From positions 1 through 52,870 of the forward strand of contig JAGPVD010000172.1 in NCBI GenBank assembly GCA_018067145.1: 52,870 nt of DNA, written 5' to 3'. The translations under genes were made by a program, and so were the position numbers. Under the pieces are notes generated by a model. The model saw only the letters and a program-made list of their open reading frames with translations. It made no database searches and was not told the DNA's origin. This DNA is from Methyloceanibacter sp. GTDB lineage: Bacteria > Pseudomonadota > Alphaproteobacteria > Rhizobiales > Methyloligellaceae. Below, in pieces: positions 44,943 through 52,870 of this stretch. How positions within the stretch are numbered: position 1 is the first letter of the stretch; every line of letters begins with the position of its first letter.

Positions 44943-47900
44943 ATGCATCTGCTGCAGACAAGCTCCACGACGCTCGACGATATCGCCGAGCCAATCGATC
45001 TCGGCCAAACGCCGGGCGACATCGTGGTGTTGTCTTTTGCCGACAGCGATCTCGCTGGGCTCGCGGCGGCCTATGAGACCGAGAAGGACCACCTGCCGAG
45101 TCTGCGGCTGGGGCATCTACGCGATCTGCGTCACCCCATGTCGACCGACCTTTGGGTCGATACCGTCGCGCGGCACGCCAAAGTCATCGTGGTGCGGCTG
45201 CTCGGCGGCCTCGACTGGTGGCGCTATGGCGTCGAGACGCTTTCTGCCATCGCGCGCGAGAACGGCGTCGCGCTGGCCGTGTTGCCGGGCGAAGACCGCG
45301 ACGATGCGCGTCTCTTCGGAGCGTCGACGCTGCCAACCGAAGAATTGCAGACACTGCTGCGGTACTTCCGCGAAGGCGGACGCCAGAACCTACAAGGCCT
45401 TCTGCGCCGGCTTGCCCGCCATGCCGGAGCTGAGATCGAAACGCCCGAGCCACGGAAAGTGCCGCGCATGGCCGGCTATGGACCAGGCAAGGGGGCTATC
45501 CCCCTCCACGCATTGCGCGACGAGACCGCAACGGGGCTTCCCATCGTGCCGGTGATTTTCTATCGCTCGGCACTGCTCGCAGCCGACACCGCGCCCATTG
45601 ATGGACTCTGCGAGGCACTGGCCGCGCGGGGCCTGTCACCGGCGCCGCTCTTCGTGCCGAGCCTCAAGGACAAAGAAGCGGCAACTTTCGTCCGCGAAGC
45701 GCTGGCGCAACTTTCTCCTGCCGTCATTGTCACCACCACGGCCTTTGCCGCCGGCGATGGCGAGACCTCGCCGCTTGATGGCGTCGATGCGCCGGTGCTG
45801 CAAGCGGTGATCGCCACTACAAGGCGCGATGCCTGGCTGGGAAATTCACGCGGGCTCGGGCCAGCCGACCTCGCCATGCATATCGTGCTGCCCGAACTCG
45901 ATGGCCGCGTTCTGGCCGGAGCGCTCGCCTTCAAGGACGCAGCGCCGAAAGACGACGCGCTCGCCTTCACCGCCTATACCAGCCGGCCCGAGCCGGACCG
46001 TATCGACGCCGTCGCCGACCGGATCGCCGCGCTCACGCGCCTACAGCAGACGCCGCGTGAGATGCGCCGTGTCGCCGTGGTGATGCCCGACTATCCCGGC
46101 GCGCCGGGACGCACGGGCTACGCGGTCGGCCTCGACGTGCCGGCAAGCGTCTTGGCGCTGCTGAGCGATCTCGATGAAGCGGATTACGCCGTCGAGGACG
46201 TGCCGTCCGATTCACCGGCGCTACTCGACCAGCTGGAGCGCGGCGCGAACGAGCCTGCACTGTCGCTCGCGGAGTACGAAACTCTGCTCGCCAAGCTCCC
46301 GGACGAGATCGCCGACGAAATCAACGCAGCATGGGGCGCACCCGAAGACGATCCTGATTTCCGTGACGACGCTTTCCGTTTTCGCGCGGCGACATTCGGC
46401 GGTGTCACCGTGGCGCTGCCGCCGGACCGTGGCTCCACCCACGACCGCCGCGCCGATTATCACGACCCCACGCTGCCGCCGCGCCATGCACTGCTCGCAT
46501 TCGGCCTGTGGCTGCAACACGGGATCGAGGCGCATGCGATTCTGCATCTCGGTGCCCATGGCACGCTGGAATGGCTGCCAGGCAAGGCCGTGGCGCTGTC
46601 TCAGGCCTGCTTCCCGGAAGCCGTGGTCGGTCCGCTGCCGGTGCTCTATCCGTTCATCGTCAGCAATCCTGGCGAGGCCGCACAGGCGAAGCGCCGGCTT
46701 GCCGCCGTGACCATCGGTCATTTGCCGCCGCCGCTAACCGACACAGAGCTGTCAGGGCCTGCGCAAGAGCTTGAGCGCCTCGTGGACGAATACGCTATCG
46801 CCGACGGGCTCGATCGCCGGCGCCGCGAGCGACTAGCGCGACTGATCGTTGAGAGTGCGCAGGGCTCAGGGCTAGCGCGCGAGGCTGGTGTCGATGTGGC
46901 CGAAGACGCCGACGGCGCCCTGCTCAAGATCGATTCCTGGCTATGCGACCTGAAGGACTTCGCCATCAAGGAAGGCCTGCATATCTACGCGCGGCCATCG
47001 CGCATGGACGATCCGTTGTGGCAGGCGAGCGCCGATGCGGAACGCGACGCGCTGATTACCGCGCTGGACGGCAAGCATGTGCCCCCAGGACCTGCCGGCG
47101 CACCCGCCAGAGGGCGCCGCGATGTGCTGCCCACGGGACGCAATCTCTTCACCGCCGATCCGCGTGTGCTGCCGACGCCGACGGCCACTGAACTCGGCAA
47201 GCTCGGCGCCGACGAAGTCGTGCGCTCCTACATGCAGGCCCATGGCGAGATGCCGCGTTCGCTGGTGATCGATCTGTGGGGCAGCGCCACGCTCAGGACC
47301 GGCGGCGAGGAAATCGCTCAAGGGTTGGCCCTCATGGGCTGCCGCCCCACTTGGGACCCGGCCACGGGGCGCGTCACCGGCATGGAAGTCTTGCCGCCAG
47401 CCGTCATGGGACGCCCGCGCGTGGATGTGACTTGGCGCATTTCCGGGCTGTTCCGGGATCTCTTCCCGGCGCAAATCGCACTGATTGATGCCGCAGTCCG
47501 GCTGGTCGCCGCCCGCGATGAAGACGATACGGAGAACCCCCTTGCCGCGGCCCACCGTGCCGCCAACGGCAGCGCCGCTAGCGACAGCGGCGATCCCCTG
47601 GCGCGCATTTTCGGCAATGCGCCCGGCGCCTATGGCGCAGGCGTCGAAGATTTATTGGGACGCGACGCTGACGATAATGAGCTTGGCGCAGCCTATCTCG
47701 CAGCCACGTCGCATTCTTATGGTGGCGCCGAAGGTGAGGGCGCCGCTTCGCCCCAAACCTTTGCCGACCGTGTCGCCGTCGCCGACCTCCTCGTGCATGG
47801 CTCCGACGATCCGAGCCGCGACATTCTCGAGGGTGCGGAGGACGTGGCCCATGTGGGCGGCTTTGCCGCCGCCGCCGCGTCTCTTGGCGCAACACCCGAT

Positions 47901-48299
47901 CTCGTCATGCTCGACGTGACCGACCCCAAACGGCCCCGCGCGCGACCGCTTCCGCAAGCGCTCGCCCGCATCGTGCGGGGACGCGCCACGAGCCCGAAAT
48001 TTATCGAGGGCATGATGCGTCACGGCGCGCGCGGCGCGGCAGAGCTCGCCGAGACCGTCGACCGGCTTGTCGACTTCGCCGAGACCACGGGCGCGGTATC
48101 GAGCACGCTGTTCGATCTCGTGCATGAGGCTTACCTTGCCGATGACACTGTGCGCGACTTCTTGCTGCGCGAAAATCCCGACGCGGCGCGCGCCATTGCC
48201 GAACGGCTGGAGCGCGCGCGCGCAAAAGGACTGTGGCATCCACGGCGCAATGATCTCGGAACGGAGTTTGCCCCTCGCGAAGCGGAGGCGGTCCTATGA
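44943..48299 (+). CDS. cobN: Aerobic cobaltochelatase subunit CobN
   Basis: Large subunit of the ATP-dependent CobNST enzyme that inserts cobalt into hydrogenobyrinic acid a,c-diamide. The 1118-residue product begins MHLLQTSSTTLDDIAEPIDL like other CobN proteins. It contains LLGGLDWWRYG, LHLGAHGTLEWLPGKAVAL and FNNPH-like metal-chelatase regions near the middle, plus the C-terminal LVIDLWGSATLRTGGEEIAQ. It is somewhat shorter than the roughly 1250-1275 residues of the classical Pseudomonas enzyme, but both ends are present. CobS and CobT are not in this window. The stop overlaps the cobG ATG. Confidence 0.95.
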   Translation: MHLLQTSSTTLDDIAEPIDLGQTPGDIVVLSFADSDLAGLAAAYETEKDHLPSLRLGHLRDLRHPMSTDLWVDTVARHAKVIVVRLLGGLDWWRYGVETLSAIARENGVALAVLPGEDRDDARLFGASTLPTEELQTLLRYFREGGRQNLQGLLRRLARHAGAEIETPEPRKVPRMAGYGPGKGAIPLHALRDETATGLPIVPVIFYRSALLAADTAPIDGLCEALAARGLSPAPLFVPSLKDKEAATFVREALAQLSPAVIVTTTAFAAGDGETSPLDGVDAPVLQAVIATTRRDAWLGNSRGLGPADLAMHIVLPELDGRVLAGALAFKDAAPKDDALAFTAYTSRPEPDRIDAVADRIAALTRLQQTPREMRRVAVVMPDYPGAPGRTGYAVGLDVPASVLALLSDLDEADYAVEDVPSDSPALLDQLERGANEPALSLAEYETLLAKLPDEIADEINAAWGAPEDDPDFRDDAFRFRAATFGGVTVALPPDRGSTHDRRADYHDPTLPPRHALLAFGLWLQHGIEAHAILHLGAHGTLEWLPGKAVALSQACFPEAVVGPLPVLYPFIVSNPGEAAQAKRRLAAVTIGHLPPPLTDTELSGPAQELERLVDEYAIADGLDRRRRERLARLIVESAQGSGLAREAGVDVAEDADGALLKIDSWLCDLKDFAIKEGLHIYARPSRMDDPLWQASADAERDALITALDGKHVPPGPAGAPARGRRDVLPTGRNLFTADPRVLPTPTATELGKLGADEVVRSYMQAHGEMPRSLVIDLWGSATLRTGGEEIAQGLALMGCRPTWDPATGRVTGMEVLPPAVMGRPRVDVTWRISGLFRDLFPAQIALIDAAVRLVAARDEDDTENPLAAAHRAANGSAASDSGDPLARIFGNAPGAYGAGVEDLLGRDADDNELGAAYLAATSHSYGGAEGEGAASPQTFADRVAVADLLVHGSDDPSRDILEGAEDVAHVGGFAAAAASLGATPDLVMLDVTDPKRPRARPLPQALARIVRGRATSPKFIEGMMRHGARGAAELAETVDRLVDFAETTGAVSSTLFDLVHEAYLADDTVRDFLLRENPDAARAIAERLERARAKGLWHPRRNDLGTEFAPREAEAVL

Positions 48300-49546
48300 G
48301 CGCACAAATGAACACGCCAGTGGTTCGCGGCGCTTGTCCACGCCTCTCCTCGCCGATGCAGACGGGTGACGGTCTCCTGGCACGGCTCGTTCCGGCAGGA
48401 CCCATGGACATCGCTGCGTTCGCTGAACTTTGCGCGGCGGCGCGAAAGCACGGCAACGGCATAATGGAGATCAGCGCGCGTGGCAGTCTTCAGGTGCGCG
48501 GACTTAACCCGACATCGGCGCCGATCTTTGCCTCGACGGTCGAAGGTCTCGATATCGACATTTGCGGAGACGTTCCGGTTATCGCCAGCCCTTTGCCCGA
48601 CGACGACCCATCGGCACTGCTCGGCGCTCATGCTGTTGCCGCCGATCTTCGCGAGGCAATTGCGGCCAGCGGGCTGATCCTTGCGCCGAAGCTGTCAGTG
48701 ATCGTCGACGGCGGCGGGCGGCTCCATCTTGATGCGCTCCGCGCTGACATTCGGCTATGCGCCGTTTCGACCGCCGAGGGCCCTAAGCTTCTTGTGTCAC
48801 TCGCGGGCGACGCCGCCACGGCAACAGCACTCGGTGTCGTCGCATCCCACGACGCTTCGGAGCTCGTAACCAATCTCCTCGCGACGATTGCCGCGCACGG
48901 TCCCGCCGCTCGTGCATCCGACGTCAAGGTTGATGCTTTTCAGGCAGTCGCGAGAGCATGCCTTGCACCGACAACCCGAGTTGCGCCGCGATCGCCAGCC
49001 GAGGCGATTGGGCTGCACAGGCTCAAAGGCGGGGCTTGCGCCATCGGTGTGGCGCTCGAATTTGGACAGGCTCATGCAGACGATCTGATGGGGCTGGCCC
49101 GTATCGCGGCAGCAAACGGCGCGACCTGGGTCGCAAGCGCGCCCGGCCGCACGCTTCTGCTTGGCCCAATCGACGAAATGACTGGATTCGTGCTGGCGAC
49201 GGCAGCGGACGGTCTCGGCTTCGTCGTGGATGCGCGTGACGCACGGCGCCGCGTTGTCGCCTGTCCCGGCACACCGTCTTGCGCATCCGGTCTCATCGCC
49301 GCACGTGCGCTGGCCGCCGATATCGCCGCTACGCTGCCGGCGTCAGAAGCTGGCATTGCCGTGCATGTGTCGGGCTGTACCAAAGGCTGCGCGCATCCGA
49401 CGGCAGCGCCACTCACCATTGTCGGCACCGAGCAGGACTATGGCATCGTCCATAACGGCACGGCCCGCACGCGGCCGGAGCGCCACGTCGAGGCGAGCGA
49501 TCTGCTCGCCGAGATCAATAAAATGCGGGAGCCCGTGAATGCTTAA
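48296..49546 (+). CDS. cobG: Precorrin-3B synthase CobG
   Basis: Oxygen-dependent ring-contraction enzyme specific to the aerobic pathway; it hydroxylates precorrin-3A. The 416 residues resemble sulfite/nitrite reductases: RGACPRLSSPMQTGDGLLAR at the start, IMEISARGSLQVRGL, and the Fe4S4 ligand motifs CPGTPSC (about 323-329) and HVSGCTKGCAHP (about 362-366). Its presence identifies this as an aerobic cobalamin route. It overlaps cobN by four bases and cobH by eight. Confidence 0.95.
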   Translation: MSAQMNTPVVRGACPRLSSPMQTGDGLLARLVPAGPMDIAAFAELCAAARKHGNGIMEISARGSLQVRGLNPTSAPIFASTVEGLDIDICGDVPVIASPLPDDDPSALLGAHAVAADLREAIAASGLILAPKLSVIVDGGGRLHLDALRADIRLCAVSTAEGPKLLVSLAGDAATATALGVVASHDASELVTNLLATIAAHGPAARASDVKVDAFQAVARACLAPTTRVAPRSPAEAIGLHRLKGGACAIGVALEFGQAHADDLMGLARIAAANGATWVASAPGRTLLLGPIDEMTGFVLATAADGLGFVVDARDARRRVVACPGTPSCASGLIAARALAADIAATLPASEAGIAVHVSGCTKGCAHPTAAPLTIVGTEQDYGIVHNGTARTRPERHVEASDLLAEINKMREPVNA

Positions 49547-50171
49547 GCCGGACTATATCCGCGACGGCGGAGCTATCTATGAGCGCTCCTTCGCCATTAT
49601 CCGGGCCGAGGCCGACCTTTCGGGATTTACGCCGGAGCAGGCCGATGTGGCCGTGCGCATGATCCATGCCTGTGGCCAAGTGGACGCCGCTGGGCCAATC
49701 GCGTTTTCGCGCACCTTCGTGCAAGCGGCGCGGGACGCGCTTCGGCGGGGTGCGCCGATCTTTTGCGACGCGCAGATGGTGGCCCATGGCGTCACCCGCG
49801 CGCGGTTGCCCGCCGACAACGATGTGATCTGCACCTTGCGCGACGAAGGCGTGCCGGCGCTCGCCGAGAAGCTCGGCACCACACGCTCGGCTGCGGCGCT
49901 TGAGCTGTGGCGCGACCGGCTCGAAGGCAGCTTGGTGGCCATCGGCAATGCGCCGACCGCGCTGTTCCACCTATTGGAAATGCTGGAAGCAGGCGCGCCC
50001 AAGCCCGCCGCCATTATCGGCATTCCGGTTGGCTTCGTAGGCGCGGCGGAATCCAAGGACGCGCTGGCGGCCAACACATACAGCGTGCCTTATCTCATCG
50101 TGCGCGGCCGTATGGGCGGCAGCGCCATGACGGCGGCGGCCATCAACGCACTCGCCAAGGAGGGGTTATGA
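49539..50171 (+). CDS. cobH: Precorrin-8X methylmutase CobH
   Basis: Moves a methyl group from C11 to C12, forming hydrogenobyrinic acid. The 210 residues start YIRDGGAIYERSFAIIRAEA and have the catalytic His43 in RMIHACGQVD, IFCDAQMVAHGV, AIGNAPTALFHLLEM and IIGIPVGFVGAAESK, the complete family set. The ATG overlaps the cobG 3' end and the stop overlaps cobI (ATGA). It lies inside the uninterrupted cobW-to-cobJ operon. Confidence 0.96.
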   Translation: MLKPDYIRDGGAIYERSFAIIRAEADLSGFTPEQADVAVRMIHACGQVDAAGPIAFSRTFVQAARDALRRGAPIFCDAQMVAHGVTRARLPADNDVICTLRDEGVPALAEKLGTTRSAAALELWRDRLEGSLVAIGNAPTALFHLLEMLEAGAPKPAAIIGIPVGFVGAAESKDALAANTYSVPYLIVRGRMGGSAMTAAAINALAKEGL

Positions 50172-50890
50172 CCGGACGGCTCATTGGCGTCGGTGTCGGC
50201 CCCGGCGATCCTGGATTGCTGACGCTGAAAGCCGTCGACGCGATCAAAGCGGCGGACGTGATCGCCTATTTCGCTAAGGCGGGAAACGCCAGCAATGCGC
50301 GGACCATCGTCGCCGGCCAGCTCAACGGCGCCGAGGAACTGCCTCTGCTCTATCCCGTCACCACAGAGATCCCGAAAGAGGATGTGGCCTATCGCGATGT
50401 AATCACCGCTTTCTACGACACCTCGGCGAAGGCCGTAGCGCAGCACCTCGATGCGGGCCGCGATGTCGCCATCCTGTCGGAAGGCGATCCGTTGTTCTAC
50501 GGCTCATACATGCATCTGCATGTGCGGCTGTCGCAGACTTATCCCACCGAGGTGGTGGCCGGCGTCACCGGCATGTCGGGCTGCTGGTCGGCCATTGGCA
50601 CGCCGATGACCCAGGGCGACGACGTGTTCACCGTACTCCCGGGCACGCTGCCTGAGTACGAACTGGAGCGCCGCCTTGCCGACGCCAATGCCGCCGTGGT
50701 GATGAAGATTGGCCGTCATTTGCCGAAGGTGCGCCGTGCGCTTGATCGCGCCGGGCGGCTCGACCGCGCCATCTATGTAGAGCGCGGCACCATGGCCAAT
50801 GCCTCGGTGATGAAGCTGGTCGACAAGCTCGACGGCTGCGCGCCCTATTTCGCCATCGTGCTCGTGCCGGGCTGGGAGCAGCACCCGTGA
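50168..50890 (+). CDS. cobI: Precorrin-2 C(20)-methyltransferase CobI
   Basis: Uses S-adenosylmethionine to methylate C20 of precorrin-2. The 240-residue product has the tetrapyrrole methylase features GVGVGPGDPGLLTLKA (start), VAILSEGDPLFYGSYMHLHV, GVTGMSGCWSAIGTPM and PYFAIVLVPGW at the C-terminus. The upstream open frame is part of cobH in another frame; ATG 50168 follows AGGGG and overlaps the cobH stop. It ends GTGA-coupled to cobJ. Confidence 0.95.
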   Translation: MTGRLIGVGVGPGDPGLLTLKAVDAIKAADVIAYFAKAGNASNARTIVAGQLNGAEELPLLYPVTTEIPKEDVAYRDVITAFYDTSAKAVAQHLDAGRDVAILSEGDPLFYGSYMHLHVRLSQTYPTEVVAGVTGMSGCWSAIGTPMTQGDDVFTVLPGTLPEYELERRLADANAAVVMKIGRHLPKVRRALDRAGRLDRAIYVERGTMANASVMKLVDKLDGCAPYFAIVLVPGWEQHP

Positions 50891-51651
50891 GCGGACGCCT
50901 GACCATCATCGGGCTCGGCCCCGGAGACAATCGCTTTGTCATCCCCGAAGCAACCGAGGCGCTTGCCTCGGCGGAAGCGCTATACGGCTACGGGCCTTAT
51001 TTGGACCGCGTGCCGCAGCGCGACGGCCAGCCGCGCCATGCCTCGGGTAATCGTGTCGAAGGCGCGCGGGCGGAAGCAGCGCTCAATCACGCGGCGCGAG
51101 GCGCGCACGTGGCCATGGTGTCGGGCGGCGACCCCGGCGTGTTCGCCATGGCGGCAGCGGTGTGCGGAGAGATCGAAGCCGGACCAGCGGAATGGCGCGC
51201 ACTCGATATCGTCGTGGTGCCCGGCATCACGGCCATGCTGGCGGTGGCGGCGGCGGCCGGCGCGCCCTTAGGCCATGATTTCTGCGCTATTTCGCTCTCA
51301 GACAATCTGAAACCCTGGGATTTGATTGAACGGCGCCTCGACGCTGCGGCATCAGGCGGCTTCGTCATTGCGCTTTACAATCCCGTGTCGAAGGCGCGGC
51401 CATGGCAACTCGGCCAGGCCTTCAAACGGCTCGCCTGTCACCTTGCCCCGTCAACACCGGTGATCTTTGGCCGAGCGGTGGGACGCGAAGATGAGGCCGT
51501 GACCATCACGACGCTCGATGCGGCCAGCGACGCGAAGGCCGACATGGCCACGCTGGTCATCATCGGCTCGCCGGAGACGCGCCTAATTGAACGCGACGGG
51601 CACAGACCGTTGGTTTATACGCCGCGCGCCTCGGCGGAGGTCAGCGCGTGA
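50887..51651 (+). CDS. cobJ: Precorrin-3B C(17)-methyltransferase CobJ
   Basis: Methylates C17 and closes the contracted ring. The 254 residues begin with the GTG start (SGRLTIIGLGPGD) and contain YGYGPYLDRV, VAMVSGGDPGVFAMAA, VVPGITAMLAVAAAAGAPLG, AISLSDNLKPW and ALYNPVSKARPWQL, typical of CobJ/CbiH. The start overlaps the cobI stop by four bases. The final 37 bases overlap the convergent cobK 3' end. Confidence 0.95.
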   Translation: MSGRLTIIGLGPGDNRFVIPEATEALASAEALYGYGPYLDRVPQRDGQPRHASGNRVEGARAEAALNHAARGAHVAMVSGGDPGVFAMAAAVCGEIEAGPAEWRALDIVVVPGITAMLAVAAAAGAPLGHDFCAISLSDNLKPWDLIERRLDAAASGGFVIALYNPVSKARPWQLGQAFKRLACHLAPSTPVIFGRAVGREDEAVTITTLDAASDAKADMATLVIIGSPETRLIERDGHRPLVYTPRASAEVSA

Positions 51652-52376
51652 TCGAGCCAAGCAAACACGTCTTCGACAGTCTCCACGGTTTCGGCATCCG
51701 GCAGCGCGGGACGCTCCAGCAAGATCACCGGCAGGTGCAAGGCCCGCGCAGCGGCGATCTTGCCGTAGCTGGCATCGCCACCGCTATTCTTGGCGACCAC
51801 CGCATCGATGTTCTGACGGTCGAGCAGGGCCCGATCGTCGACTTCGCTGAACGGACCACGCGCGGTGAGATAGATGGCGTGAGGCACGGCGAGCGGCGGG
51901 TCGACCGGATCGACACTGCGCACCAGATAGACATGCTCTGGTGCGGCGGTAAAAGGCTCAATCTCTTTGCGCCCCATGGCGAGAAACACACGGCGCGGGA
52001 CAGTTCCCAACGCCGCGACGGCATCGTGCATATTGGCGACCTCGGTCCACTGGTCGCCTTCGACTTTGGTCCACGCGGGACGCCGAAGCGCAAGCAACGG
52101 AACCTTGGCGCGCTCAGCGGCGCGCGCGGCATTAGCGGAGATGATCGCGGCGTAGGGATGCGTGGCGTCGATCAACGCCTCGATCCGCTCCTGGCGAAGA
52201 TAGCGCTCAAGACCTTCCGCCCCACCGAAGCCACCGATACGCGTAGGGACAGCTTGGGGCAAAGGATTGGCTGTGCGGCCAGCAAGCGACAGCGTCACGG
52301 AGAATTCGTCGCGTCCGGCCAGCGCACCGGCAAGAGCCCGCGCTTCCGTCGTGCCGCCGAGAATGAGGATCTTCAT
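51615..52376 (-). CDS. cobK: Precorrin-6A reductase CobK
   Basis: NADPH-dependent reduction of precorrin-6A. The 253-residue product starts MKILILGGTTEARALAGALA and has IDATHPYAAIISANAA, RRVFLAMGRKEI and VAKNSGGDASYGKIAAARAL, the CobK/CbiJ hallmarks. The open frame extends upstream by 79 codons over cobL, but the ATG at 52376 is the family start. That ATG overlaps the cobL ATG by two bases on the opposite strand, and the 3' end overlaps cobJ by 37 bases. Confidence 0.95.
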   Translation of the reverse strand: MKILILGGTTEARALAGALAGRDEFSVTLSLAGRTANPLPQAVPTRIGGFGGAEGLERYLRQERIEALIDATHPYAAIISANAARAAERAKVPLLALRRPAWTKVEGDQWTEVANMHDAVAALGTVPRRVFLAMGRKEIEPFTAAPEHVYLVRSVDPVDPPLAVPHAIYLTARGPFSEVDDRALLDRQNIDAVVAKNSGGDASYGKIAAARALHLPVILLERPALPDAETVETVEDVFAWLDHALTSAEARGV

Positions 52377-52870
52377 GGCGCGTCCTGAACCAATCATGCC
52401 GGACCCTGCCCCAACCAGACGCTGGCTGTCCATCGTCGGCATCGGCGAGGACGGGCTTGCGGGCCTAGGCGCCGGCGCCCGCGATCTTATCGCTGAGGCC
52501 GATATCGTGTTCGGCGGCGCGCGGCATCTTGCGCTGGCTGCGCCGGCAATCCGTGGCGAAGCCAAACCCTGGCCAGACCCGTTTTCGCTGGCGCCCGAAG
52601 AAGTGCTGGCCATGCGCGGCCGTAAAGTCTGTGTGCTCGCCTCGGGCGATCCCTTCTTCTATGGCGTGGGCTCGGTGCTCGCTTGCCATGTCCCGCCAGA
52701 AGAGAGTTTGGTGATACCGGCGCCATCCGCGTTCAGCCTGGCGGCCGCCCGCATGGGGTGGCCGCTACCAGAGACCACGCTGGTCTCGCTCCATGGCCGC
52801 GCGCTCGACCGCATCCGCCCGCATCTCCATCCCGGCGCGCGCATCCTGGCGCTCACCTCGGACGCCGACG
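52375..52870 (+). CDS. cobL: Precorrin-6Y C5,15-methyltransferase CobL (partial, right edge)
   Basis: Methylates C5 and C15 and decarboxylates the acetate side chain. The visible 165 codons cover the N-terminal (CobE/CbiE-like) methyltransferase domain: RRWLSIVGIGEDGLAGLGAG, then VFGGARHLAL, VCVLASGDPFFYGVG and IPAPSAFSLAAARMGWPL. The gene continues beyond the window, where the C-terminal CbiT-like domain is expected. A GAGGAT box five bases before the ATG at 52375 supports that start; a second ATG at 52396 is possible. The start overlaps the cobK start on the other strand. Confidence 0.93.
   Translation, partial: MARPEPIMPDPAPTRRWLSIVGIGEDGLAGLGAGARDLIAEADIVFGGARHLALAAPAIRGEAKPWPDPFSLAPEEVLAMRGRKVCVLASGDPFFYGVGSVLACHVPPEESLVIPAPSAFSLAAARMGWPLPETTLVSLHGRALDRIRPHLHPGARILALTSDAD

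Noticed and set aside
1-52870. CRISPR arrays, prophage or transposon
   Set aside because: No regularly spaced repeats, integrase, transposase or terminal inverted repeats were recognised anywhere in the window.

Overview
This is a GC-rich chromosomal segment of an alphaproteobacterium, most likely Hyphomicrobiales (Rhizobiales). The evidence is the gene order mutS-glnD-murJ-trpS, the hrcA/grpE/dnaK/dnaJ neighbourhood, the aerobic cob nomenclature set with CbtAB and CobN, an OlsB-type ornithine-lipid acyltransferase, and a Ku/LigD pair. I cannot name the genus from the sequence alone.

Layout. (1) 1-9554, minus strand: a decayed sulfatase end, then trpS, a CitE-like aldolase/lyase, murJ, glnD and mutS. 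(2) 9618-15882, mostly plus: rph, rdgB, hemW, (minus) a lipoprotein of the PBP-activator type, rsmI, a frameshifted yraN, gshB. (3) 15879-23710: a doubled 2TM protein, olsB, hrcA, grpE, alkB, dnaK (with a recognisable heat-shock sigma-32 promoter) and dnaJ. (4) 23829-27140: a frameshifted AI-2E-type permease, an FMN reductase, pyrF, yggT/DUF167, and tRNA-Ala(CGC) with its own promoter and terminator. (5) 27.2-31.7 kb: a looser accessory stretch with a Tyr/Arg/Gly-rich exported protein, an L,D-transpeptidase, small membrane proteins, a coding remnant, an SDR enzyme and a secreted unknown. (6) 31.8-37.3 kb: ku plus ligD split into two coupled genes, a His-containing membrane protein, a tiny transcription unit whose 22-codon ORF has an extraordinarily long match to the 16S rRNA 3' tail, an extensin-like lipoprotein and a small acidic protein. 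(7) 37.3-52.9 kb: a large aerobic cobalamin locus. One arm (cbtB-cbtA-cobP-cobO-cobQ, minus) and the other (DUF1636-cobW-cobN-cobG-cobH-cobI-cobJ, plus) diverge from a shared region, each behind its own cobalamin riboswitch. cobC/cobD and cobK/cobL are two further divergent pairs whose start codons physically overlap. cobL runs off the right edge.

How it works together: cobalt enters through CbtAB and is inserted by CobN (CobW is a probable metal chaperone). CobI, CobG, CobJ, CobK, CobL and CobH build the corrin ring. CobO adenosylates, CobQ amidates, CobC/CobD supply and attach the aminopropanol arm, and CobP activates cobinamide. cobA, cobM, cobF, cobB, cobS/T, cobU and cobV are not in the window.

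No CRISPR array, prophage, integrase or intact IS element was seen. Three genes (sulfatase, yraN, AI-2E permease) have frame disruptions, which are either true decay or base-level assembly errors.
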